Assembly (NCBI GenBank): GCA_002313255.1
Contig: DCBA01000008.1
Span: 1 to 28,848 of the forward strand
DNA from: Gammaproteobacteria bacterium UBA1119
GTDB taxonomy: Bacteria; Pseudomonadota; Gammaproteobacteria; Pseudomonadales; Azotimanducaceae
DNA length: 28,848 nucleotides
Direction of reading: 5' to 3'
In this document: positions 7,593 to 15,405 of the stretch, one piece after another
Layout: every line of letters begins with the position of its first letter
Position numbering within the stretch: position 1 is the first letter of the stretch
The notes under the pieces: model-generated
What the model saw: only the letters and a program-made list of their open reading frames with translations
Told to the model about the DNA's origin: nothing
The model's database searches: none
Translations under genes and position numbers: made by a program

Positions 7593-8703
7593 GGATTTCA
7601 TCGACTGGCTGGCGGCGCTCGGCGTGGATTTCTACACGGGCGTGCCGGATTCGCTGCTCAAGCCGTTTTGCTTTTACCTGGCCGACCATACCGGTGACAA
7701 ACATGTTGTTGCGGCCAACGAAGGCGGCGCCGTGGCTCTGGCGTGTGGATACCATCTGGCCACGGGGAAAGTGCCACTTGTTTACTTGCAGAACTCCGGT
7801 CAGGGCAACACGATCAACCCGCTGCTTTCCCTGGCCGATCACGACGTCTACAGCATTCCGCTGCTGCTGCTGATTGGCTGGCGAGGCGAGCCCAGCACGA
7901 AAGACGAACCACAGCACGTCAAGCAGGGCAAGGTCACCGTCAGCTTGCTCGAAGCGATGGACATTCCCTGGCGTGTCCTGTCACCAGAGCCCGAAGCGGC
8001 TCGGCGTTGCGTGAATGAACTGCTGGCAATAGCGACGTCCGAAAGCCGACCGGTCGCCTTAACGATCCGCAAGGATACGTTCGAGCCTTACAAGTCGACA
8101 GCTCAGGCTGTGAGCGACTTCCAGCTAACTCGTGAGCAGGCCGTCGAAGTTGTCGTTGCCGCGTTGGGCACGACCGATGCGATCGTTTCCACGACGGGAA
8201 AATTATCGCGCGAACTTTACGAATACCGCGATCGCACTGGACAGGGCCACCAGCGGGAGTTCCTGACGGTCGGTTCAATGGGACACGCTTCGCAAATCGC
8301 CATGGGTATCGCCCTTGCCCAACCCGATCGAAGTGTGTATTGCCTGGACGGCGACGGAGCCATGTTGATGCACATGGGCGGCGCCGCGATCATCGGCGCG
8401 GCTGGTCTGGTGAACTTCAAGCATGTCATCTTCAACAATGGCGTGCACGATTCCGTTGGTGGCATGGCTACGGCGGGCCTACGAGTCTCATTCACGGAAA
8501 TCGTCAAGGCGTGCGGTTACACTGAAGCGTCGCGCGTCGAGCAATACAACGATCTGGCTGGGAAGGTAGCCGAGCTTCGCTCCGCGCGGGGGCCGGCCCT
8601 CCTGGAGATCATGGTCCAGAAGGGCGCACGCACCGACCTAGGCAGACCAAAAACCTCACCGATCGAAAACAAAACGGCCTTCACAGAGTTCCTGTCCCAC
8701 TGA
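7579..8703 (+). CDS. aepY: Phosphonopyruvate decarboxylase
   Basis: A thiamine diphosphate enzyme that decarboxylates phosphonopyruvate to phosphonoacetaldehyde, pulling the unfavourable PEP mutase reaction forward. The 374 residues match the family length. The N-terminal pyrimidine domain shows [13 protein letters not shown] and [19 protein letters not shown] with the conserved glutamate. The C-terminal domain shows the ThDP motif [11 protein letters not shown] (about 257) ending in [12 protein letters not shown]. The start is GTG at 7579 inside the end of the mutase gene, so the two are coupled. It ends 29 bases before the convergent transaminase gene with no visible terminator hairpin between them. 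Confidence 0.95.
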   Translation: MIRCKDFIDWLAALGVDFYTGVPDSLLKPFCFYLADHTGDKHVVAANEGGAVALACGYHLATGKVPLVYLQNSGQGNTINPLLSLADHDVYSIPLLLLIGWRGEPSTKDEPQHVKQGKVTVSLLEAMDIPWRVLSPEPEAARRCVNELLAIATSESRPVALTIRKDTFEPYKSTAQAVSDFQLTREQAVEVVVAALGTTDAIVSTTGKLSRELYEYRDRTGQGHQREFLTVGSMGHASQIAMGIALAQPDRSVYCLDGDGAMLMHMGGAAIIGAAGLVNFKHVIFNNGVHDSVGGMATAGLRVSFTEIVKACGYTEASRVEQYNDLAGKVAELRSARGPALLEIMVQKGARTDLGRPKTSPIENKTAFTEFLSH

Positions 8704-8732
8704 CGCAGAAAATGCATTGGGCTCCGACGTAA

Positions 8733-9875
8733 TCAGTTGCACGGAAGCTCGATGCCCATCTCGCTGGACGTCTCCCGGACTGCAGTAAGCAGGTCAAGAA
8801 TGTCAGACTCAAAAAGATGCCCGATATTCCCGATGCGGAAGCAATCGATATCCGACACTTTGCCAGGGTAGATCACAAATCCCTTGTCGTTCAACCGCTT
8901 GTAAAACTCGCCGAACTGGAAGAGCGGATCATTCGGATAGCAAAAAGCGGTGATGATCGTGCCCTGCAGTTCGGGCCGCAGGTACTCGGCAAACCCCATT
9001 TCGCGCATCCCGACAACAAGCACTTCGTAGTTAGCGCCGTAGCGAGCGACGCGACCCTCAACGCCGCCTTCCGCCTGCAATTCACAGAGCGCCTGCTCGA
9101 AAGCCAGGATCGCGTGCGTTGGCGGGGTGAATCGAAACTGGCCGTTCATTTCCAACCCCTGCCATTGCGCTAGCAGATCAAGACTCACCGAGCGGGCCCA
9201 ACCCTCCGTAGCGTGGAGCGAATCGCGACGGCAGATTGCAAACGAAAAGCCCGGCACGCCCTCGATGCACTTGTTGGCAGACGAAACCAGGAAATCGATT
9301 TCGCACCTTTCAAAGTCAAACAGGACAGCGCCGAAAGCGCTCATCGAGTCGACGAAATACACCTTCTCATGCTGCTTGACCACGCGACCAATTTCTTCAA
9401 TGGGATTGATGATGCCGGTCGTCGTCTCGCAGTGAACGACGGCGACGTTGGTGATCGCCTGGTCGTCGGTCAGTCTTCGGTCAACATCTGCGGGTACCGG
9501 TACCGTGTTCGCGTTGTATTCGAGGATTCCCGTGTCAATTTTAAGCACCTTGGCTATGTTGGCAATTCGATCACCATAGGCACCATTGACAATCACCAAC
9601 AGCTTTCCGCCCGGGGGGACCGTCGAACCAATGACTGACTCAAGGCCGAAAGTTCCACTGCCTTGCATGAGCACGGCTTCGTACCCATTGTCCTTCGACA
9701 CACCCGCAACAGCCAGCAGGTTTTCGCGAACGTGGTGGACTGCTTTGATGAAGGCGACGTCTCGCGATCCAAGATCTCGAAGCATTGCCTGCTTCACAGT
9801 TTGGCTGGTCGTAAGCGGACCAGGCGTAAACAACGTCTTATCGTTTTCGAAAGAAATTCGTATCGAGTTAGACAT
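8733..9875 (-). CDS. phnW: 2-aminoethylphosphonate-pyruvate transaminase
   Basis: A class V PLP aminotransferase of 380 residues interconverting phosphonoacetaldehyde and 2-aminoethylphosphonate. Visible motifs are LFTPGPLTTSQTVKQAM (15-31), QGSGTFGLES, VHCETTTGIINP, VDSMSAFG with the PLP-ring aspartate (D176), and SSANKCIEGVPGF with the Schiff-base lysine K202. PhnW is also known from catabolism, but beside PEP mutase and decarboxylase genes it most likely completes AEP synthesis (often called aepZ). It is on the opposite strand, converging on the decarboxylase, so it needs its own promoter. The ATG at 9875 has no Shine-Dalgarno but directly follows a 12-base palindrome. Confidence 0.95.
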   Translation of the reverse strand: MSNSIRISFENDKTLFTPGPLTTSQTVKQAMLRDLGSRDVAFIKAVHHVRENLLAVAGVSKDNGYEAVLMQGSGTFGLESVIGSTVPPGGKLLVIVNGAYGDRIANIAKVLKIDTGILEYNANTVPVPADVDRRLTDDQAITNVAVVHCETTTGIINPIEEIGRVVKQHEKVYFVDSMSAFGAVLFDFERCEIDFLVSSANKCIEGVPGFSFAICRRDSLHATEGWARSVSLDLLAQWQGLEMNGQFRFTPPTHAILAFEQALCELQAEGGVEGRVARYGANYEVLVVGMREMGFAEYLRPELQGTIITAFCYPNDPLFQFGEFYKRLNDKGFVIYPGKVSDIDCFRIGNIGHLFESDILDLLTAVRETSSEMGIELPCN

Positions 9876-9876
9876 A

Positions 9877-9888
9877 TTGAACGTTCAA
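9877..9888. repeat. 12-bp perfect palindrome at the AEP transaminase start
   Basis: TTGAACGTTCAA is a perfect palindrome one base upstream of the transaminase start codon, where a ribosome binding site would be expected. It could be an operator or merely a chance sequence. Confidence 0.4.
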
Positions 9889-10011
9889 ATCAACTCGTGA
9901 GTTTTCCCAATTCCATAAGTCCGAAGCTGCCATTTTCCACCTTGCGTTACAAGTGCACGCCTGGAATTGCCAACTAAGACGCTCCAAGAAACCACCTCCA
10001 ACGTGGCTCCA

Positions 10012-10210
10012 AAAAGCCGTTTCTGCGGAGTTGTCCTGCCCGACCTGATAAGATTTTACGACTTAAAACCCTTCCAATATCCTACCCGTCGCCCACGAGC
10101 GACCAGTCCAGTCCGCAACAGGCACGATGCCTTACCGGATGTTGCATGACGAACAGTCACTAACGCACGTGGCCATCACCGACCAACGTGTCGTCGATCG
10201 ATCCCGCGGT
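10012..10210 (+). pseudogene. Probable sulfatase pseudogene, C-terminal remnant
   Basis: This lies in the 362-base stretch between the transaminase and isocitrate lyase genes, which has no intact gene. On the plus strand one frame reads RFCGVVLPDLIRFYDLKPFQY (10018-10080), resembling the late sulfatase segment with LPPL-F-DL-DP-QF. A second frame reads YRMLHDEQSLTHV then AITDQRVVDRSRG (about 10132-10209), resembling the sulfatase C-terminal tail of the type SWRMRHDERTLTH. A frameshift between them is needed. It has the same strand and order as the N-terminal sulfatase relic at 2264-3044. The match is from memory of the family and is weaker than for the N-terminal half. The rest of the stretch (9889-10011) shows nothing I can name. 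Confidence 0.5.
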
Positions 10211-10237
10211 AACACTACACGCTTTTCGACAGGTCTC

Positions 10238-11839
10238 CTAAAATTGCGTCATGGTGTTGGCGGCGCCCCCAGCGAGTAACGCTTTCTCGCCAAGAAAGTA
10301 CTCCTTATGGTCATCCCCAATATTCGAACCAGCTAAATCCTGATGCTTAACGGATGCTAAGTCCCGTCGAATCTCTTGACGTTGAACACCTTTGACATAA
10401 GCGAGCATCCCCAGCTCACCGAAATAGCCTTCCGACAACATATCCACCCCGAGCGCTGTTTCGTGATACGTCGGTAAGGTAATGAGGTGATGGAAAATCC
10501 CAGCTTCGCGTGAGGCATCGCGTTGAAAATTTTGGATTAGACGATCCGCGTTCTGTGCGAGCTCAGTCTCGTCCATAGTCTCGTCCATCAAACCCCTCTC
10601 GAACACCGCGGGATCCGGATAAGCGGAAACATCTTTGCCCGCGCCTTTCCACTCTTCGTATACCTGTTCACGGAATTTCAAGGTCCAGTTAAAGGACGGG
10701 GAATTGTTGTAAACCAGTTTGGCTTCCGGACGAGTCTTGCGCACGGCTTCGACCATGGCACCGATCTGTTCGAGGTTGGGTCGCTCTGTTTCGATCCAAA
10801 GCAAGTCGGCCCCGTGTTCAAGCGCCGTGACACAATCGAGTATGACACGATCAAATCCGGTGTCCTCCTTAAACGCATAGAGGCCGTTATCCAACCGTTC
10901 TGGCTTGCACAACACCCCATTTTGGTAAATAGCCATGTCGCCTTCTTTGAGTTCGCCGAGATCGCTCACAGGCGACGCTTTTAGGAATTCGCAATATTTG
11001 TGACCGAGGTCGCCCGGTTCTTGCGAGACGGGTATCTTCTGCGTCAGTCCCGCGCCTAGCGAATCGGTACGTGCAACGATCACCCCGTTGTCGACGCCAA
11101 GCTCAAGAAACGCATAGCGAATCGCATGCAACTTAGACACGAAGTCTTCATGCGGAACCGTGACCTTGCCCGCTTGATGCCCGCACTGTTTGGCATCAGA
11201 CACCTGATTTTCAATCTGGATCGCGCAGGCTCCCGCTTCAATCATTTTCTTCGCTAGAAGATAGGTGGCCTCTTCATTCCCAAATCCCGCATCGATGTCC
11301 GCAATCATAGGCACGATGTGGGTTTCATAATTATCGATTTTGGAGATAGGTTCCGATACGTCGTGGCCCGCCGAACGCGCTTCATCGAGCGTCGCAAACA
11401 CGTGTTGAAGTTCGCGTGCATCGGCTTGGGTAAGAAACGTATAAATCTCTTCGATCAAGTCCGGAACCGAGGTCTTTTCATGCATGCTCTGATCCGGAAG
11501 CGGTCCAAATTGCGAACGCAGGCCAGCAACCATCCATCCGCTCAAGTAGATATACCTCTTGTTTAGCGAGCCCTGATGTTTTTTCACCGACATCATGGTC
11601 TGTTGTGCGACGAAACCATGCCAGGCACCTAGCGATTGTGTGTAATTGCCAGGGTCGGCGTCGTAATCTGCCATATCGCGACGCATGATGTCCGCGGTGT
11701 AACGAGCAATATCCAATCCCGTGCGAAAACGGTTTTGGTGGCGCATACGAACAACGTATTCCGGTTTGATCGCCCCCCATTCCTGTCCGCGTCCTAACAA
11801 CCCGCGACGTACTTCATCAATCTCTTCCATATACCCCAT
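10238..11839 (-). CDS. aceA: Isocitrate lyase
   Basis: Cleaves isocitrate to succinate and glyoxylate in the glyoxylate shunt, allowing growth on acetate, fatty acids and other C2 sources. From the ATG at 11839 the protein has 533 residues, the size of the longer Pseudomonas-type enzymes. The catalytic signature is KQCGH (217-221) within SDAKQCGHQAGKVTVPHEDF. DIDAGFGNEEATYLL carries the metal and substrate aspartates, VARTDSLGAGL and YNNSPSFNW follow, and the protein ends in NTMTQF. The frame continues upstream to a TTG at 11872, but the ATG at 11839 has AGAGGGA six bases upstream and starts MGYMEEIDEV, so I prefer it. An AT-rich inverted repeat lies about 70-90 bases upstream. No malate synthase gene is in the window. 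Confidence 0.95.
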   Translation of the reverse strand: MGYMEEIDEVRRGLLGRGQEWGAIKPEYVVRMRHQNRFRTGLDIARYTADIMRRDMADYDADPGNYTQSLGAWHGFVAQQTMMSVKKHQGSLNKRYIYLSGWMVAGLRSQFGPLPDQSMHEKTSVPDLIEEIYTFLTQADARELQHVFATLDEARSAGHDVSEPISKIDNYETHIVPMIADIDAGFGNEEATYLLAKKMIEAGACAIQIENQVSDAKQCGHQAGKVTVPHEDFVSKLHAIRYAFLELGVDNGVIVARTDSLGAGLTQKIPVSQEPGDLGHKYCEFLKASPVSDLGELKEGDMAIYQNGVLCKPERLDNGLYAFKEDTGFDRVILDCVTALEHGADLLWIETERPNLEQIGAMVEAVRKTRPEAKLVYNNSPSFNWTLKFREQVYEEWKGAGKDVSAYPDPAVFERGLMDETMDETELAQNADRLIQNFQRDASREAGIFHHLITLPTYHETALGVDMLSEGYFGELGMLAYVKGVQRQEIRRDLASVKHQDLAGSNIGDDHKEYFLGEKALLAGGAANTMTQF

Positions 11840-11906
11840 GGATCGTCCCTCTGAACCTCGAAAGGAGCGCAACTTTATACTATATATTATGGAACGTATG
11901 GATAGT

Positions 11907-11931
11907 TATATATTCTAATATGGAATATATA
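11907..11931. promoter_or_regulatory. AT-rich inverted repeat upstream of isocitrate lyase
   Basis: TATATATTC (11907-11915), a seven-base spacer, then GAATATATA (11923-11931): perfect nine-base arms. It lies 68-92 bases upstream of the chosen aceA start, next to a possible minus-strand -10 (TATAGT or TATAAA) at about 11872-11882. It is a plausible operator for carbon-source control, but AT-rich palindromes also arise by chance. A related element lies upstream of the GNAT gene at 20313-20329. Confidence 0.4.
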
Positions 11932-11984
11932 CTTAAGACATCCAATCCCGCCTACTTGGCGGACTAAAATCAGCTTCGAACAAG

Positions 11985-12010
11985 CGAGGCGCGGGTTCTT
12001 TTTCGCCTCG
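11985..12010 (-). terminator. Weak candidate hairpin after the Gfo/Idh/MocA gene
   Basis: CGAGGCG (11985-11991) pairs with CGCCTCG (12004-12010) across a 12-base loop, about 45 bases past the stop of the minus-strand dehydrogenase. A second small hairpin, CCGCC-TACTT-GGCGG, is at 11948-11962. Neither is followed by a U-tract in the minus-strand transcript, so intrinsic termination is doubtful. Confidence 0.22.
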
Positions 12011-12052
12011 TTAACGGCTCCGAATCAGAGATATATCGCTTTCCCAGACGAC

Positions 12053-13120
12053 TTACACCTTAACTTCTTTACCACCACGTTCTGCGGAACGGTATAGAGC
12101 ATCGAGCATGCGCTGCACCGCGAGACCGTCCTCGGCCGGCGCGAGCGTCGGCGTTTGATATAGGCAATGGTCAACAAAATTGTTCATTTTGCGCGAAAAC
12201 ATTCCCTGGAAGGACTCCTCGGCCAACCAACCGGGCGACGTGTTTACCATGTGTCCAGCCTGGTCTCGAAAAATTCTTGGCGGATCCCAGGTTGCCCCCC
12301 CCTTCTCGCCCATGATTTGAAAGTCCCAATCGTCCTTTTCGATGTGTGCAGCAAAGGCCGCTTCGACATGGACGACCGCACCGTCGTCAAATCGCACCCT
12401 ACCGACCGCAAGATCTTCGACCGTGTACGTTTTGTGGTCCCAGCCCTTCCAAGCCGATTCAACACGGTTCGATGGTTTATTTCCGATATAAGTGAACATG
12501 TCCGCTGAAGCAGTGACAGGCACCGGCGAACCCATCGTGTAGTGCGCCATTTCAAGGACATGCACGCCAATGTCGATGAGTGGCCCGCCACCTTGGAGCT
12601 CTTTTTGACCGAATACTCCCCAATTCGGAATCCCCCTTCGGCGCAAAGCTTTGACGCGCGTGTAGAGTATCTTCCCGAATTGACCATCATCCGCGGCCGC
12701 TCGGAGGAACTGAGTTCTAGGATTGAATCGATATTGAAATCCTATGACTAATTTCCGCCCCAAATCACGAGAGGCGGCCAGCATTCGTTCACCCGCCTTG
12801 GCCGAGTGGGCAAGCGGTTTTTCACAGAGAACGTCACAACCAGCTTTCATTGCATCTATCGAGGCCCGTTCGTGGAGTCGATTAGGCGTGCAAACCGACA
12901 CCGCATCCAAAGCTTCGACTCCCAGCATTTCCTTCCAGTCAGAATAAGCGTGCGGAATGTCAAACCGATCCTGATATCCGCGCATACTCGTCTCGGAAAT
13001 ATCGGCCATCGCGACCAGTTCGACGTCTTCGCGCCGACTGAGGTCTCGCAGATGCGTTCCCGCAATTGCCCCGGCTCCAATAAACCCATAGCGCAATTTC
13101 TTGTTCTTACGATTGGCCAA
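12053..13120 (-). CDS. Gfo/Idh/MocA family NAD(P)-dependent oxidoreductase
   Basis: A 355-residue dehydrogenase, typical in length. The Rossmann fold begins at residue 10 with RYGFIGAGAIAGTH (GxGxxxG, 15-21). CTPNRLHERASIDAMKAG and VLCEKPLA with the EKP motif (100-102) follow. The C-terminal sheet domain begins at about 125, with FQYRFNP and GGGPLIDIGVHVLEM carrying the catalytic-region aspartate and histidine. The family oxidises or reduces sugars, inositols and their derivatives; the substrate is unknown. The start is TTG at 13120 with an AGAGG about ten bases upstream, and no ATG fits because the Rossmann motif follows at once. It is divergent from the ABC importer, and an edge-truncated family member lies at 28405. 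Confidence 0.92.
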   Translation of the reverse strand: MANRKNKKLRYGFIGAGAIAGTHLRDLSRREDVELVAMADISETSMRGYQDRFDIPHAYSDWKEMLGVEALDAVSVCTPNRLHERASIDAMKAGCDVLCEKPLAHSAKAGERMLAASRDLGRKLVIGFQYRFNPRTQFLRAAADDGQFGKILYTRVKALRRRGIPNWGVFGQKELQGGGPLIDIGVHVLEMAHYTMGSPVPVTASADMFTYIGNKPSNRVESAWKGWDHKTYTVEDLAVGRVRFDDGAVVHVEAAFAAHIEKDDWDFQIMGEKGGATWDPPRIFRDQAGHMVNTSPGWLAEESFQGMFSRKMNNFVDHCLYQTPTLAPAEDGLAVQRMLDALYRSAERGGKEVKV

Positions 13121-13305
13121 CTTCCATACCTCTTCCCTAGGAAAGCTGTGAAGCTTATCACCGTGGATTCGTCGCCAAAGAAAGTCTTACGTATGCAGAC
13201 CAGCGTATGGCCTGAATCGACCGAGAACCCTATAGTGCGCGATTAATCAACCATTAACGCGTGGGCGTATCAGCACTACGTACGCGAATCCTATGGACGA
13301 CGAAC

Positions 13306-14343
13306 GTGACTAGCTACTTCATCAGACGATTGCTTCTCGTAATCCCAACATTCTTAGGCATAACCGTGCTGGTGTTTGCGGTCACCCGAGTCGTCCCGGG
13401 AGGGCCGATCGAGCGGGCCATGAACGAAGCGCTTTTGGCCCAAACAGATAGCGCAGTAATGATCGATATGAATAGCGTTGCCGGGGCAGCATTGTCCGAG
13501 GATCAACTTGCCGAATTGCGCGCGTACTACGGTTTCGATAAGCCCTGGCACGAGAGTTACGTCATTTGGCTGGGACGGGTAATGCAACTAGACCTTGGAA
13601 TGTCGACACGCTACACCGAGCCCGTCTGGGACATCATAAAAAACCGCTTTCCAATCTCGATTTTCTACGGAATCATGACCCTCATTCTTACCTACGCTGT
13701 ATGCATCCCGTTAGGCATCGCAAAAGCGCTTCGCCACAACAGCGTTTTCGACAACGCAACTTCAGCGGTCGTCTTTTTCGGGTACGCACTCCCCGGTTAC
13801 GTTGTTGCCATCGGATTGTTAACCGCGCTCGCTTCTGCTTGGGAATGGTTTCCACTGGGCGGGTTTGTAAGCGATAACTTCGACCAACTCTCGACCGCCG
13901 ACCAGGCCATCGACATTCTCTATCACGCAACATTACCGTTGATTGCCTACCTAGCCGGTAGTTTTGCCGTGATGACTTTCATGGTGAAAAACTCACTGAT
14001 GGACAATCTATCGTCCGACTACGTCCGCACGGCGATCGCGAAAGGCATGTCCTTCAAACGCGCGGTGTTTCGCCACGCACTCCGCAATAGCCTTATCCCG
14101 GTCGCCACCTCTTTTGGACAACTGATCTCTGTCATCATCAGCGGTTCGTTTCTGATCGAAAAGATCTTCAATATCGACGGGTTCGGTCTACTCGGATTTG
14201 AATCGCTCGTCGAAAGGGATTATCCGGTCGTCATGGGTATTTTGGTGATCTCATCCCTACTGTTCCTCGTCGGTAACATTCTTTCGGACATCTGCGTCGC
14301 AATCGTCGATCCCCGCGTGAAATTCGGCGAGAACGGTTCTTGA
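13306..14343 (+). CDS. ABC transporter permease, DppB/OppB/YejB type
   Basis: An inner-membrane permease of peptide-type ABC importers, 345 residues from the GTG at 13306 (MTSYFIRRLLLVIPTFLG). The family's N-terminal helix is followed by VVPGGPIERAMNEALL, the periplasmic segment. The core has about six membrane helices, with the EAA-like cytoplasmic loop YVRTAIAKGMSFKRAVFRHALRNSLIPVAT (contacts the ATPases) near residue 245. The frame continues upstream to 13261, but those residues do not resemble the family, so I start at the internal GTG. Its stop overlaps the next permease start (TTGA). The upstream 180 bases are shared with the divergent Gfo/Idh/MocA gene and should hold both promoters. 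Confidence 0.92.
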   Translation: MTSYFIRRLLLVIPTFLGITVLVFAVTRVVPGGPIERAMNEALLAQTDSAVMIDMNSVAGAALSEDQLAELRAYYGFDKPWHESYVIWLGRVMQLDLGMSTRYTEPVWDIIKNRFPISIFYGIMTLILTYAVCIPLGIAKALRHNSVFDNATSAVVFFGYALPGYVVAIGLLTALASAWEWFPLGGFVSDNFDQLSTADQAIDILYHATLPLIAYLAGSFAVMTFMVKNSLMDNLSSDYVRTAIAKGMSFKRAVFRHALRNSLIPVATSFGQLISVIISGSFLIEKIFNIDGFGLLGFESLVERDYPVVMGILVISSLLFLVGNILSDICVAIVDPRVKFGENGS

Positions 14344-15398
14344 AATTGAGACCACAACTAAACCCGCTCACGCAGCGGCAGCTAGCCCGATTTCGTAGTC
14401 TAAAACGGGGGTATTGGTCCGCAGTGATCTTGTTGATCACCATCGTGTTGAGTATTGGCGCGGAACTCTTGGTCAACAGCCGCGCACTAATCGTTAGTTA
14501 CGAGGGCAATTGGTTCTTTCCGACGTACGACAAATACCTCCCAGGTAGCACGTTTGGCCTTGGCTACGAATACGAAACAAATTTTCGCGAACTTAAAGTT
14601 TTTTTCGAACGGCAACCAAGTAACTCGAATTGGGTGATCATGCCGCTCGTGCCCTACAACGCCTTTGAGGTCGACTTACCTGCCGGCAGATACCCACCCA
14701 ATGCCCCGTCACTTTCAGAAAAGCACTATCTTGGAACAGACACTACCGGCCGAGATGTGCTTGCACGACTCGTCTATGGGTTCCGAATCGCGATTTCATT
14801 TTCTTTGATTCTGTTAATTTGTAACTACACGATTGGGGTGGCACTTGGCTGCGCTATGGGATTTTGGGGAGGTGCCTTTGACCTCTTCTTTCAGCGGATT
14901 ATCGAAGTTTGGTCCAACGTGCCCTTTCTCTACGTCATCATGATCATTGCTTCGGTCATCATCCCGAACTTCTGGACACTGATGATCGTTATGGTGATCT
15001 TTGGGTGGATGTCCATGACGTGGTACATGCGCACAAGCACATACAAAGAAAAGACTCGAGCTTACGTGCTTGCAGCGCGCGCACTCGGAGCGAGCAACGC
15101 TCGCGTGATATTCAGTCACATCCTTCCGAACTCGATCTCGATCATCGTCACGTTCGTGCCGTTCGCGATCGCCGGGGGCATCACCTCCCTCACCGCTCTC
15201 GACTACCTCGGTTTCGGTCTCCCGCCACCAACCCCCAGCTGGGGCGAATTGCTTTCGCAAGGTACAAGCCAATTAGAGTCTCCTTGGCTAGTGACGTCAG
15301 TCGTTGGTGCGATGGTGGCAATTCTTCTAATGGTGACTTACGTTGGAGAAGCGGTTCGCGAAGCTTTTGATCCAAAAAAATTCGCCTATTACGAGTAA
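14340..15398 (+). CDS. ABC transporter permease, YejE-like
   Basis: The second permease subunit, 352 residues, starting at TTG 14340 in a four-base overlap with the previous gene. After the first membrane helix there is a long periplasmic insert (about 45-125) with ALIVSYEGNWFFPTYDKYLP and a tyrosine-rich stretch, as in YejE of the microcin C/peptide importer rather than plain DppC. Then come HYLGTDTTGRDVLARLVYG, typical of the DppC/OppC/YejE branch, and the EAA loop RAYVLAARALGASNARVIFSHILPNS near residue 240. It is expected to form the channel with the 13306 product. The transported compound is probably a peptide or peptide-like molecule. Confidence 0.92.
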   Translation: MKLRPQLNPLTQRQLARFRSLKRGYWSAVILLITIVLSIGAELLVNSRALIVSYEGNWFFPTYDKYLPGSTFGLGYEYETNFRELKVFFERQPSNSNWVIMPLVPYNAFEVDLPAGRYPPNAPSLSEKHYLGTDTTGRDVLARLVYGFRIAISFSLILLICNYTIGVALGCAMGFWGGAFDLFFQRIIEVWSNVPFLYVIMIIASVIIPNFWTLMIVMVIFGWMSMTWYMRTSTYKEKTRAYVLAARALGASNARVIFSHILPNSISIIVTFVPFAIAGGITSLTALDYLGFGLPPPTPSWGELLSQGTSQLESPWLVTSVVGAMVAILLMVTYVGEAVREAFDPKKFAYYE

Positions 15399-15405
15399 TG
15401 AAACC

